Shown here one piece after another: positions 34,498-48,200 of a stretch of DNA of 64,000 nt. Within the stretch, counting starts at the first letter, position 1. Each line of letters opens with the position of its first letter. Position numbers and translations under genes: made by a program. Origin of the DNA: Bryopsis sp. KO-2023. Lineage: Eukaryota > Chlorophyta > Ulvophyceae > Bryopsidales > Bryopsidaceae. The stretch is taken from assembly GCA_030272585.1 (NCBI GenBank), contig BSYQ01000004.1:434001-498000 (forward strand), given 5' to 3'. A model generated the notes under the pieces. That model was not told the DNA's origin. It did no database searches and saw nothing but the letters and a program-made list of their open reading frames with translations.

Positions 34498-35855
34498 CTA
34501 GTTGATGACCTTGGAGAGCTCAATGCTCCAGACGTTGTTAGCCCAAGGATCAGCCAAATGGTCGGTCCAGCAGGCGATTGGGCCCTTGCCAGTCACCACA
34601 GCTTGGGCATAGAATCCCAGGGTGGCGAACATAGCAAGTCGGCCATTCTTGACCTCCTTGAGCTTCAAGCTGTCGACATCACCCTTGGCGAAACCAAAGG
34701 GATCGAAGATACCACCTGGGTATCCTGGGATGTTACCGTCGGGCAATTTCCCTCCGAAGATGGGGTCAACATTGACAGAGCCGGGGTTCTTGAAATCCTG
34801 GTACCTATAATCAGCGAACCCATGTATTCAGCACTACTTAAGAAGCTACTTGCGACTTCGGCAGAGCTGTGGTTGCAGAGGAAGGATTGTTATTGGAATC
34901 ATGTCCACAAATATGAACACAAATATGTTTTCGAGAGGTTTATTTGCCCTGGAACTACCTTCTGATCTCAGCCCATCCCATGAGAAGGAATTGCATGGCG
35001 AACAGCACACCAGTGGGTGCAAACATGGGGGCAGCACCAGCGTTGAACCACTCAGTTCCCTTTCCGGGGAGGCCAATTCCCGTGTTGGTGAGGAGCTCCG
35101 GAACCAACATACCCACAAGTCCCATCATAGCGAATCGGCCGTGGACCAACTCCGCCTGGACATACCTATCAGTAAAACAAAACCACTTCACCTCCACTGG
35201 CTCAAGGGCACTGGCTTCCCAGCTAGGTGAATATAACCCCGGGGGGGGATCCATTCACCCAAAGCTTGAATCAAATTGAAGGACCCTGATCTGGGGTACA
35301 ACACTTGCATTCACAGCTGTTTCATGTGGTGCTTGAGTGTTTTGAACTGCTAGAAATCCTGGAAACTTGTTGATACCATTTGAGGGTCTCTGGGTCCTTT
35401 CCGAGCTTGAGGGGGTCGTATCCAAAGTCACCGGGGATGGTCCCGTCCAACCATTCGGGAACCTCAGCACCTGGGAGCCAGATAGGACGATCGGCAGCCC
35501 TGACAACTGCGAGGGAAGGGCGCGCGGCAACGCCAGCCTGCGTTCATCAGGTGAATTGCTCCCGTCAGAAAAGACCGAACAACGCGTCAATAAAAACAGA
35601 ACCCCGACGAGAAAACGAGAAAAGGGGAAACGGAATAAGCCGAAACCGAAACGAGTCGTAACCTCTTCGCCTGTCCACTCGAGATCTAGGATCACTCCCC
35701 AAAAGCGACGAATTCTGCAACGATACGTTCTGTTGTTTGTTGCGATAATAAAGCCAGGGCAGCGCGTTGTTTCCGGCAGGTACCTTGGGCAACTGGGTGC
35801 CGACGAAAGCTGCGGGGCGTGCGACGACGCCAGATGAAGCCATCATGGTTGCCAT
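34498..35855 (-). CDS. LHCA: Photosystem I light-harvesting chlorophyll a/b protein (LHCA), 4 exons
   Basis: Exons 35784-35855, 35377-35537, 34959-35165 and 34498-34804 give 248 residues. A Met/Ala/Ser/Val transit peptide leads to [20 protein letters not shown] and [11 protein letters not shown]. Helix B is [17 protein letters not shown], helix C is [14 protein letters not shown], and helix A contains [27 protein letters not shown] before the last helix is typical of Lhca proteins. Overall it is closest to the LHCA4/LHCA2 type. The ligand of chlorophyll 603 reads His (ELVHGR) rather than the Asn of LHCA3/LHCA4, so strong far-red forms are not expected. It is inserted in thylakoids beside the PSI core. 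The gene is head-to-head with pyruvate carboxylase. The exon 2 start at 35537 is set by phase. Confidence 0.92.
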
Positions 35856-36395
35856 GGTGCTGGACTCGCGAGAAGAGGCGTGTGAATACGAAAGACAGAT
35901 GGAATACGCGTTGTTGTCGAGGCGAGGGCTGGAGCTATGTGTTGAGGGTGCTCTTTCGTTCCGTGGATGCCAGATCAAAAGATCTGGCGTACTTTCTCGT
36001 CAAATTTCATAAATTGCATTTTTCTCTTTTGATTCGCTCAGTCGCCAGTGCGGAGGAACGTTTCCAAATGGCTGGTGGGGGGATTCGTCGATTGCGGGTC
36101 CAGAAATCACACCAATGTCGATGCAACCTTGCCAATTGCGTCACAACGGTCTGTAACGGCTACCGCTTTGGCGTTTTATTCCCGTAGAACGCATTCTGGG
36201 ACGAGCCAGAACTTGACCGAACTTGACTCGAGTGGACCTGAGAAAGCACCCCAGTCGACCCATACTATCCCTAGTCGACGACGAATACAGTACCGTAGTT
36301 TTCCTAAACTTGCTCCTCGCCAGAGAAAGCGTTCGGCAGCGAGGGTGCGACAAGGAAACGCGGCTTTCTTCTTACGCATCTCATTCTGTTCCGAA
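35856..36395. promoter_or_regulatory. Shared 540-bp promoter region, LHCA / pyruvate carboxylase
   Basis: Non-coding stretch between divergent ATGs at 35855 (-) and 36396 (+). GC-rich and rich in CG dinucleotides. No TATA box could be picked with confidence. Confidence 0.4.
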
Positions 36396-39300
36396 ATGGC
36401 GTCCGTGTGGAGGGCCAGCGCACTCGGTTGCGCGCAGACGAACAAGGCCCCGTCGTTCGTCTTCGGAAACAGGTGTGTGTGCGTGTGTGTTGTTTGGCCA
36501 AAACGAGTGCGATCTTTGCGGCGATCGGAAGAGCGATACGAAGAAAGGACTGCACAGTAACAAATGACACCATCATCCGCCAGCTTTATGCAACCAACTC
36601 GACCATTCCCGAATTTGCCCCCTGTCCTTCCTCCCAAGGCCGTCTTTTCCGCTTTTTAAACACGATTTTTTGAACCAGGGGACGATTCGAAGACGGGATG
36701 CGGTCAGCGTACAGCCCCATGCCCGGGGCTAAGGTTATTCGTGCGCCGCGCGTTGCGGCCTCCTTATCGTCGTCGAGAAGCTCCAGCCGTGGCGAGCGCG
36801 GAGTTTTCCAGTTGGGGGCCCGTCGTTTTTCCAGCGGGGTTTGCAGGGACTTTTCCGCCAGGTCCCGTCGCACTCTTCCAGCAAGGAGGAGTGTCGTAAA
36901 AGTCCGCAGCGAGAAGGAAGGCAACGGCGCAGAAAAAGTGAGTAATCAATCAGACTCCATTGGATTTTTCCTCGAACAGACAGTTGCCTGTTCGAATCAA
37001 AGCCACAACCACTGTTTTATGTTTCTCATCAAAAACCGTGGAGAAGTGGAGAAGCAACCTAAGTCATCCTGCTTTCTTGACGGCTTGGTTTCGTTGCTTA
37101 TGTTTATCTTTTTTCTGTTGTTTTTCTCAAGGAATATGTTCCGGGTGTGGAGCTGTGCGACGTCCCCTTCAAGAAAATCCTGTGCGCGAATAGAGGGGAA
37201 ATCGCCATTCGCGTTTTCCGTGCCGCAGACGAGCTCGGGATAAAGTCGGTGCGTTGAAACAGAAAAGGGTCGAACATAAGGGTCTATGTTCTTGTGGGCC
37301 GCTTAGCTGGCGTCCAAGGGTGTAAAATTACGCGCAAAACTTTTTCCTCTGAAATTACCACTCTCGTAGCAGATTATCTGGAGTTGATCCTTGAAATCCT
37401 GAATTGAACGAAATTCTCTTTGATGGAGCACTTTGCTTTTCAATCATGACTGGCAGGGTTATTTTTTTTCTTCCCCTTGTGGAATTCAACCGCAATTTTT
37501 TTCTTTTGTTGGATGGAGTGCATGGCCCTCAAAGCTAATCCTGTTTCGAACAGGTTTTAGACATTTTGACTTCAGCTGTAGAGATCAGACCTGGATTTCA
37601 GACTCTGAAAAGTTTGTGGGGAAAAGTGTTTTTTTTTTTCTTCCATTGCTCTAATTCATCGACATATAATTTTTTTCAGGTGGCCATCTACAGCCCGGCT
37701 GATCGCCTTCAGCAGCACAGGTTCAAAGCTGATGAGTCTTACTGTGTCGGCACGGAGGACATGAAACCTGTTGATTGCTATCTCGACATTGAAGCCATTT
37801 TGAAACTGGCCAAAGAAGTCGATGTGGATGCCATTCACCCTGGCTACGGATTTTTGAGCGAAAACACAACGTTCGCACGACGATGTGCAGAAGAGGGCAT
37901 CACGTTTATTGGACCTGATCCAGAAACCATTTTGGTATGTGCCTCTGTCCAATTCTCGTTCACTCTCTTTTCTCCAAAACCAAAAATCGATTTCGGAAAA
38001 GTTATGACTGGCATAATTCTCGGTTGGGATGCTATGCAGATAGTTTTTGCTCTTTTTTTTGTGACTTTTTCGTTTCCTTTTTGCAGTCTATGGGGGATAA
38101 AACTGCCGCCAGACGAGCTGCAGGGGAGTGCAATGTTCCAGTTGTGCCTGGCACGGATAACCCCATCGAATCAGCAGCTGCAGCTGCAGAATTTGCTGAA
38201 ACGGCTGGATACCCTATCATGCTCAAAGCAGCCATGGGTGGAGGCGGCCGAGGAATGCGCATCGTCAGATCTGGTTAGTATCCACGAAAAGGAGCAGATT
38301 TTGAAAAAAAAAGGGGGGGGTGGGGGGTAGATTAGCACTCCAACCCCCCTGTCTGCAGCAAGCACATCTACATGCATTTTGGCAGATTGTTGTCTGGAAA
38401 ATGAGTCGGCATTTTTATGCGAAATGAAAACGGGGAGGACAATGCATGGGTTTTTTTAAATAATAGACAGATTTTTCGCTGAATAGTGATTTCTGTTTGT
38501 TTGTTTTTTCAGCTCGGGAATTGGACGATGCTTTTACGAGGGCAAGCAGTGAGGCGAAATCTGCATTCGGTGATGGTCGAATGTTTGCCGAGAAATTGGT
38601 GGAGGAGCCCAGGCACATCGAAGTCCAGATTCTGGCCGACACTCATGGAAATGTCATGCACTTGTACGAAAGAGATTGTTCTGTCCAGCGTCGACATCAG
38701 AAGGTGAAAAAAGAAAAAAACCTCGGATATTATGCCTGTTCATTTTTCGAAAAAAGAAAAGAAGTAACTTTTCTTAGCACATGGCTATGCCATCATCAAT
38801 AAATTGACGCTTTTGGCATGTCTGTAGGTCGTCGAAATTGCCCCATCAAGCGGCCTCCCTGAGAAAACCCGAGCGGCGCTGTTCGAAGATTCTGTCAAGC
38901 TGTGCAAGTACGTGGGCTACAAAAATGCTGGAACCGTGGAGTTCATGGTCGATAAAAATGGGGATTACTACTTTCTGGAAGTGAACCCTAGAATTCAGGT
39001 ATTTGCAATATCAATGCCTCCTTTTCACGAGCAAAAAAAAAAAAAAAAAAGAGGCAGAAATTTTTGTTCCTTGCATCCATTAAATTTTGGAATGTTAATA
39101 TGAATGGCCTCTTTTTTTCAGGATTTTTTTTCAGAAATTTGCTGGGATTATTATTTTTTCTTTATTTCTTTTCCAACGGAACAGCCCTATTTAGCTTATT
39201 TCTCTTTTTTGTTTGTTTGTTTATTTATTTTATTTTTTTAGCCTTTTTTTTTCCGGGGGGAAATGAAGTTTTTTTTCGGGGGTGGTTTTCTGGGGGGAAA

Positions 39301-42300
39301 TCAACGTTACGAGTTGGCATTTATTTTCCTTGGTTGGGCAGGTTGAACACACAGTGACAGAAGAAATCACTGGAGTCGATTTGGTCCAAAAACAAATATA
39401 CATTGCTGGCGGAGCCAGTCTCGAGGAATGTGGGTTGCCACCACAGGACCGATTACCCGAACCCAATGGCTTCGCCATTCAATGCAGAGTGACATCAGAA
39501 GATCCACTCGAAAATTTCAAGGTAGGTGCTGTGCTCCTGGTTTGTTACAACAACTTAGAAAAAAAATGCATTTGCTCCAAGATTCCATGGCAGGGTTTAC
39601 CCCTCAACTGGCATATCGTACTGCCACCATTTTGGCATCAATATTTTGAAATTGCTGGCATCAGTAAAAGCCAGCATTGTGAATTGCCTGTGTTCAAACT
39701 CGTAGCACTTTGACCATCCATCCATTCATTCTGTTGGGAATTTTAGTGAGAGATTTTTCGTGTGTTTTGCCGTTTGCAGCCTGACAGCGGTAGGCTTGAG
39801 GCTTTTAGGGTTCCTGGTGGACCTGGCGTCAGACTAGATGGGGCCGTTATCACAGGGAATGTGATCTCCCGATACTACGATTCTTTGATATGCAAAGTCA
39901 TCTGTTGGGCGCCCACTTTTCCCAAAGCAGTGCAGAAAATGCAAAGAGCCCTCAACGAATTCCAGGTATACATCCGATCGATATTTTCCTCCAAAAAAAT
40001 AAGGCCCCCGATTGCACCATCAACGTTAACATGTCCATGGCAGAGTGACAAAGCGTTCCAGTTTGTGTTCATATTCCAACATTTATGAAACATTAAATGT
40101 TGCTCCTGCTGAATTAATGCATTGATCTCCGGTTCTCATTTTGTGAAACAACAGGTTCGAGGCATCAAAACGAACATTCCATTTTTGTCACGAGTATGCG
40201 TCCACCCAGAGTTTTTGGGAGGAGCGGGCACCACAGCCTTCATGGAGAGAAACTGGGATGATTTGGTCCCCCCAGGCGGCGAAAAGAAAATTGGAAAGAG
40301 CCGAAGAACGCGAGTTCTGACTTATTTAGCCGACATGGTGGTCAACGGTCCAGATCACCCTGGAGCAGTGGGACCTCCGCCAGCCGATTATGTTCCGTCG
40401 CCTGCAAGCATTCCGGAAGATTTATTGGACACTCCTTTGACTGGATGGAGGGACATTTTGGAGAAAGAGGGCCCAGATGCATGGGCTAAGGCCGTCAGAG
40501 AACACAAGGGGGTTCTGCTCACCGACACCACATGGTAAGATTTGGTTAGGTCCACAAGAACCCCTCCATCAATTCTCAACAAACTCCAATGATGGCGGCT
40601 GAACAGTGCGATCGAATTCTCATCCCCATCATTGACAAACCGCCACATCTCCAATTGGAAAGCTAAATTTTTTCATTTTCCCCCTCCCACCTCCCAGGCG
40701 TGATGCTCACCAGAGTCTTTTGGCGACTCGGATGCGAACTCATGATTTGCTGAAGGCGGCGCCAGCCTCAGCCCAGATTTTGAAGGAATGTGCGTCTTTG
40801 GAGATGTGGGGTGGAGCCACATTCGACGTGGCCATGCGGTTTTTGCACGAGTGCCCTTGGAAGCGATTGGAGCTGTTGAGGGAACAGGTCCCCAACATTC
40901 CTTTCCAGGTGATTTCTGCATGCTTTCGACACCCTTTTTGTGGTATTTTCACTCCCTTAAAGTATTAAACAGTGGACGTTGAATTGGGCATGTTACAGAG
41001 TAGATGTGATTCCCAAGGGGTAAAAGGGGGGATTTTAAAGAAGCTGGTAATGATATTTGGTTTCAGATGTTGCTCCGTGGAGCAAGTGCTGTGGGTTACA
41101 CCTCCTACCCCGACAACGTGGTCAAAGAATTCATCAGAGAAGCGAGAAAAAGCGGAATGGACATTTTCAGGATTTTCGACTCTCTGAATTACTTGGAAAA
41201 CTTGAAATTCGGAATCGACGAGGTCAGAGCTGCCGGTGGTGTGGCGGAGGGAACGATCTGCTACACCGGGGATGTCTCCTCCAAGGATCCAGGCACAGTG
41301 AGTGCTTCTGTGAATGAATTTGTGCGGAAAAGGGGCTGGGGTGGAAATTGTGGATGTGCCAGTGTGCAAGTATTGCTTTGGGAAGGTTTTGGTGGGAATT
41401 TGTACATGTCTAAAACCAGATATGCATTCTGTCTTTCCAGTGGAACTTAGGAAATCTTCTTTTAAAACTGCGACCTTTCTGAACAGTATTTGCTCAGGAA
41501 TTGAGTGGTGGATCTTGTGATTTGTATTGTAGTACACGTTAGAGTACTACTTGGAATTGGCCGAAGCTTTGGTGGAGCAAGGAATTCATTGCCTTGCCGT
41601 CAAAGATATGGCTGGCCTCCTCCGACCTCGTGCCGCAACGATGCTGGTGTCAGCATTGCGAAAAGAATTCCCCGATTTGCCTCTCCATATCCACACCCAC
41701 GACTCTGCTGGAACTGGTGAGCAACCCTTGCCCATCTTCTTTTCCCAACCTGTAGTTTTGTTTTGAAAATCTGGGTTCAAGGCAACTGCTTGTTGTCGGG
41801 AGAGTTGAATGAAAGTGGGGAACCTAGATCTTGAAGGGTGGCATTACCGCGTTGTTTCTGAGTTGCTTGCGATTTGCTTTGAAGGTGTTGCTACCCAGTT
41901 GGCTTGTGCTGCTGCTGGAGCAGACATTGTGGACTCATGTATCGATTCCATGTCTGGATTTACATCCCAACCTTCCATGGGGGCCATTGTCGCTGCTTTG
42001 GAGGGGACAGAATTAGACACTGGGGTCAACCTTGAGCACATTGGTGGCCTGAATCAATTCTGGTAACAAGCCCCAAGCTTTTCCTTATTATTTCCATATT
42101 GCAGTTCAGCCACCTGTGAATCGGCACCCTAACCCAAATATTTGCTAACTAAAATTATCTAAATTTTGTAATATTTTTATCGGTTTATGTTTCAAAGATT
42201 AAACGCAAATTTTGTCGTTTCTAGTTGATAATATGAAGGTTTTTGAAATACCATGTGATGGTGTTTTTTTTTTCCTGAGTGGTGACGTTTTGTTTTTGGC

Positions 42301-43963
42301 AGGGAACACACCCGTGGCTTGTATGCTCCATTCGAGTGCGGTTTGAAATCAACCTCGTCCGATGTTTATTCGCATGAAATGCCAGGAGGGCAATACACCA
42401 ACTTGAAATTCCAAGCCACATCGCTTGGACTTGGAGATGAATGGGACAAAATCAAAACCGCTTATGCCGCTGCAAACAGAGCCCTCGGAGACATCGTCAA
42501 GGTTTGATTTTTTTCGGTTTCATCCCGCCTGTTAAATCTTTCCACTGCTATTTTTTTTTAATTGTTTTTTGCAATATAGAACATAGGAGGCCCTTTCAGT
42601 GGTTCGATGCGGGTTCTGAAAACTCCACATCATATTCGCATATCTTGCTTTTTTTTGGTGTTCCTTTTTTTCGGGGAAAAGGGGGGTTGCCGCTAATAAT
42701 GGAGATTTGATTTTTTGGTTTGCAGGTGACTCCAAGCAGTAAGGTGGTCGGTGACCTTGCGCAATTTATGGTGCAAAACAACTTGGATGAGCACAGTTTG
42801 TTGGAGCAAGCTGACCAGCTGTCATTCCCAAACAGTGTGGTGGAACTCTTGCAAGGCTACTTGGGACAGCCACCCAATGGATTCCCTGAACCCCTCAGAT
42901 CAAGGGTACGTATTCTTGCACTTCATCAGTTGGTATCCCCTCACCCCAAGTTTCTCAGCCATAATCGATGCCGTTTTTTTTTTCCCTTGGGAATTTTTGC
43001 TTGTTCACTGTTGTCTTGCAGAGGGGGCTCGTAACGTTTTTTCTTATAGATATTTTTCTGTTGTTTTTTATATTTTTAAATATTTTCATTTCTGTGGTGT
43101 GCGCTTTTTCTGAGTGAAGGTGGTCAAGGACAAGAAAACCGTTGTCGATCGACCCGGCAAGAGTCTGCCCCCTATGGATCTGTACAAGCTCCAGCTCCAA
43201 TTGGAAAACAAGTGGGATGCCAACAACATTGATGCCAAGAACGTCATGTCGGCAGCACTGTACCCTAAAGTCTACGAAGACTACATGAAGTGGCGCCAGA
43301 ATTTCGGAGCAGGAGTTGCCCTTTTGCCCACCAGAGCTTTCCTGGCTCCCCTCAAGGAGGACGAAGAATTGGAGTTGGAGTTGGCCAAAGGAGTGGTTGC
43401 AACGATCAAATACAAAGCCACCGGTACGCTGAAACGGCCAACCTGAATTTTCACTACCTGAATTTCCTCGGTGTTCGTGCAAAGTTCGAATGTGCTGAAG
43501 TGTGTCAATCCTGATGTGGTTTTTCGCTCCGAAAACTACAGGTGAGTTGCAGCCTGGTGGCAAACGTGAGGTTTTCTTCGAGGCGAACGGAGTTCCCAGA
43601 GCAGTCGAGGTGGTGGATCGCAAATACGCTACGGAGAAGCGTGCCATCCGTGAAAAGGCCATCCCCGGGGACATCGGTTCTGTGGGTGCCCCGATGGCTG
43701 GGGATGTTGTCGAAGTTTCAGTTGCACCTGGTACCAAGGTGAAGGCCGGACAGGAATTGGTGGTCATGAGTGCCATGAAAATGGAAACTGCGGTGTGCGC
43801 CCCAAGCGAGGGAGTTGTCAGTCATGTGGCTATCGACAAGGGCGATATTTTGGATGCTGGTGATTTGTTGGTCAAAATCACATCCTCTTCTCAAGCGGTG
43901 GTGGCTGCATCAGCTCCCTCAGGGAATGGGTCCACCGTCCCAGCTCCAGCTAAAACCGCCTAG
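36396..43963 (+). CDS. PYC: Pyruvate carboxylase, 18 exons
   Basis: Exons 36396-36472, 36679-36937, 37132-37248, 37680-37934, 38087-38273, 38513-38703, 38828-38998, 39342-39521, 39780-39965, 40155-40534, 40698-40908, 41067-41297, 41533-41716, 41885-42062, 42303-42501, 42726-42905, 43120-43423 and 43542-43963 give 1,303 residues, about 125 more than human PC. The first ~112 residues are a basic Ser/Arg-rich targeting extension. The biotin carboxylase follows ([52 protein letters not shown]). Next is the carboxyltransferase ([58 protein letters not shown]). The C-terminal biotin carrier has AMKM, with Lys near 1243. The enzyme makes oxaloacetate from pyruvate and bicarbonate. Whether the extension targets mitochondrion or plastid is open. 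A Pro-rich linker ([11 protein letters not shown]) lies between the carboxylase and transferase parts. Confidence 0.95.
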
Positions 43964-45276
43964 ATGGAATGGGTTATGAAAAAAAGATATTCAAACCAAA
44001 ACGTGTATAAGAAGCCCAAAACGAGTGGGGCGAGATGAAACCCATAGGGTCCAAACAATGGGCTATATCGTAATGAACTTTTGAGAGGATTTGCTTTTTT
44101 ATGGTTGGTGGGGAGTGTGTGTTAGAGAGAGTTTTTTCCTTGGTCTATTTTTTCCATCCCTTTAGTCTAGAATGGAGAGTACCGATGGCGATACCTTATC
44201 AGGTCGGGCGAGGGGTGGGCTTTGCCAACACATTGTTTTTTCTGGAAATTCATCCCTGGTTTTGGGGAATTTGCTGCTGGGCAGTTTCAGTCCAGTCCGT
44301 TGCAACATTTATGTTTTCACGTCATGAATTTTTGATATGAGGATTTTGTGATATCAACTGACCAGATCAGGTTAACTCATGATACCACACAGTCGAAATG
44401 ACCGTCCGCAGCCCTGGAGGGATTTACAGATACCGATGAATCATCTAACGTGTGGAACGTGATTGGTCGGCTGAGTCACCAGTAAACGGCACTTGTAAAC
44501 AAAAAACAACAAAAAACAAACAAAACAAACAAAACAAACAAAACAAACAAAACAAACAAAACAAACAAAACAAACAAGACAAACAAGACAAACAAGACAA
44601 ACCAAACGAACAAAACAAACAAACAAACATCAAATTATTTCACTTGCAGAAGCGGTTGCAGGGCTGTGCAGAATTTTATTTTAAAAAAATAATTCATTCA
44701 AGCATTTCAAAAGAATGGCTAGCGTGTGGCATTCATTGAAATTTGCAAGAGTGTCAGATGCACAGAAAGGAATGGGGAGCGAGATTGAAACCCCCTTGAC
44801 ACCTAGTGGAGCAGAGTGATCCTGCAAGTGTAACACTTGCCCTTGTTGGCTCTGGATTAACCCAACACCACTTGAAGGATCATATTCTTTCAGACCACAC
44901 CGTTTCACTGACACTTTTATCCCCCACAGACTCCACACAAGAATCCTATACCTGCTTCTCTCTCTCAACAGTCTGGAGGGAGCTCTTCCTGCACTTGAGC
45001 GATTCAAACCCAATCACCCCTAAACCAGTAGATAATTGGGAAAAAACAAAACAAAACCAAACCAAACCAGAACCAAACGAAGCACATTGAGTCGATCGTT
45101 TGTTGTGTTCCCAGTAGAGAGAGAGAGAAAAGCTTGCCCAAGAACTTTGTGTGAAATCGATATTTTTTTTGGTAATCAACTCTCGTTGGATTGTTGAAAA
45201 GGGCGGCGTTTCGATTCTCGTGTTACCCTCTTTTTTTTTCTTGGTTCGTTTCTGGTGTCGGAGCTCGGTCCATACG
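43964..45276. other. Intergenic after pyruvate carboxylase
   Basis: No gene supported. Contains the AAACA-type simple repeat listed separately and T-rich runs near 45,160-45,240. Confidence 0.5.
44500..44634. repeat. Simple repeat of aaaacaaac type
   Basis: About 135 bases of nearly perfect aaaacaaac-like units drifting to aagacaaac and then caaa at the right end. It creates artificial Cys/Leu/Phe-rich frames on the minus strand. Confidence 0.95.
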
Positions 45277-48200
45277 ATGTTTTTTGATCGGATGTTTGGG
45301 CGCACCCGCGACCTCGTGAGGCATGTTGATGCCTTTTATCGGGAACGTAAGTATTGTCAAGAATCGAATCGAAAGTTTGCTATCTCGTTCACTTCTTAGT
45401 TTTTGTCCCATTTTTGAAAGCCGACTTGTCTCATGAATCCGTTGCGACCACATTCATCGAAAACCACTCCCAGTTACACGCACGGACGACTCTTTGCAAC
45501 TCAACCGAACAACTTTGTTCCCTGCGATTCACCGCATGTATCGTTTGCCTCCGCGAATTCAATCCGCGAAATCCGTTTCTGTGTGTTCACGGATTCTGGC
45601 AAACCCACATGCGATCCGCCGGAAGGAATCGATGGTGAAGGCGACGGGCATGGTCGATTCGCTCGGGTTAAGGTCCATGTAACGCTCGCCTGTGGGATTC
45701 GGGCATGGAGGGAAAAAAATTGTCTCTATCGAAATCCAACCAAACAAGTGAACGAAATGCTGGATCGGCAATATCTTTTGATACATGCAGAGTCAACTTG
45801 CTGTGGTTTGCTTTCTGAAATCTGCTGGAGCTGCAGTTGGAGTTTATGAACCATTGAATTAAGAATCAATAGTGTTTCACCATATTCATATATGGAGTAG
45901 TGTTCATATTGTCGGAACACCTCCTTCGAAATGGGTGTCTTTTCCATCACATTTCGAATAAAATTTCAAAAAATTATGCATTCCAATAACCATTGAATTC
46001 CTTCTCTTGCAACAAAGATTCCAACTGGACATTGGATTGCTTGAATAGGTTACGGGTTGGGTCTCTGGAGTTTGGAGCCCACCCAGGCCCAGGCCCAGCC
46101 CCAGCCCCAGGCCCAGCCCCAGCCTCAGCGGGACCTCAAGCAGTGGGAGGTAGCCCTAGAGGAGCGCGAAAGGGAGCTGAAGAGAAGAGAGGAGGAGCTA
46201 GACAAAAGGGAGGAGGAGGTGCAAGAGAGGGAGAAAATGGTGGGTACTGAAGGATGCTCGATTGAGTCACACTCTTAAAATGGCAATTTACATGTCTTTC
46301 AATGCCTATAAATTGTGTCGCAACAAAATTTCAACATGTTTCTTGTTTTCTGGGGGGGGGGGGGGGGGGGAAGGAAAGGGGGCAGATTTGATTCCTTTGA
46401 TTCCTTTGATTCCTTCTCGACTTTGGCACCGAATAACCAGACGATTTTGGAACTGCGATTCTGCTTTTATGTTTCTTTATAATATTTCTGGGAAAAATTC
46501 ATTGAAGATGTAAGAAACTCATATGAAAATGGGGTAAAGAAGGGATGAAGCCGGAAGAAAAAAAGATAGGAAATAATTCCTTCTGTGAATTGATCAAATC
46601 AACCACCAACAAATGGATGTATATTTATACTTATATATCCATTTGTATATATAATTATACGTATATACTGATACTTACTGTGGTGGTTAATTTGCTGGGC
46701 TGCAAATGAATTCATTCGCAGTTTCATATTTATTGCTATCCTTGATTTTTGCATGTCTGTATCAATTGTTGAGCCACTGAGGGTGAAAGCTTCGAGCAGC
46801 CCATCCACCGTGTGCGAAAAAAAAAAAAAGAAAAAAAAGAAATGGGATCTCTGGCTCCAGGTATATAGTTTGATTTTGTCTTTTCGTATATTTTGCCTTC
46901 AATATATCTTGGTTGGATGTTCCTGTGTTTTTCCAGACCAGCCAGGTCATCATGCTGGTTGTGGTGGTGGAGGAGGAGCAAGAGTCGATTGAAGGAGCCA
47001 CCCAACCTTCCAATGAAGAATCGACTCCGGTGCTGGAGGCCAAGGATGCGACAGTTAAGGTGAAGATATGAATCATCAGCCGCAAGAGAAAGAAAATTCT
47101 GTTTGATCGTGGATAGGGATATGCTATCTTGGTGTTCTGTTTTCTTTTTGTTAATGCGAAAAGCACTGGTCTAAAAGAGGAGGCTGCTACTCAGGTCAGG
47201 GGTTGATTTGGATATGAGTTTACTTGCCAAGAACGATGACAGCTTGCGAAGTCGTAGTCCCTTAAATTGTGGTTTATCGAATGTGTTTTTTCCTGCAGGT
47301 GCTGAAACCAGAGAAAATCCCCGTTGACCACGGAGTGGCTGTGGAGCTGAAGAAGAGAGTAAAACCAGTGAAGCCAATGGAAGCAGTCAGGCAATCACAG
47401 GTGAGGGGAAAAAAAAGACAAAAGATTGAAGCCCTTTTGGCTTCAAAATCTCTTTACCATCAATTTGTGGTAAAATACGAATGTGGAAAATACAATGCTA
47501 GTGGAGGACTGCAAGAACCTGAAATAAAAGCACCGGATGGATTCAAGAGAATTATTGCCAAAAATTGGCTTTGTGTTGTTCCAGATCTCATCACTTGATC
47601 ATTGTCTTGGAAGCAAGACAATCAGTTGGAACCCCCCTGGTGCATTGAGATCCAAAAAAGCCTCTGGTAAACCAATGCTAAAAGTTGCTGTGGGAGTCTG
47701 CAACAACACTATGAAGGTACTGGAAATATCATCTCTGTTTTGATCATACACCTCAATCCTTGGGGAAAAATCACCAGATTCATTGGCCGTTCTGTTGGTG
47801 TTTTTTTTTTTCATGAGGGCATTCGATTGTGATCTTTTTTCCTGAGCCCGAAAAGGTCGATGGCGACAGGTGCTGCAAAAGCAATATGTTGCGGCATTGT
47901 GGCTTGCTGACAAATGACAATTGATTTAAGGTTGATGTAAGAGATTCGATATTCGAGATTAAGTTTTCTTTTAACTTTTCTTTTTGAAGGTCCCCCCCCA
48001 AAAGAAGGAAATCAAAAAGGAGGAAATGACGGACGAAATTCCAAAAGGGACCAGCTGGGGGGACTACATGGAAGATTTATCCAAAGGAGTGGCTGTTGTT
48101 CAGAGGCCCCCATCAATCGTGCCATCCAGGAGGCGCAAAAAGAAGAATGTTCGTTGCAGGGAGTTCGAGAAAGGATTTTGCAAATTCGGACCAGATTGCA

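Noticed and set aside
34351-34965. 204-codon plus-strand frame
   Set aside because: Lies antisense over the last LHCA exon, which is unmistakable.
44441-44633. Cys/Leu/Phe-rich minus frame
   Set aside because: Translation of the aaaacaaac simple repeat.
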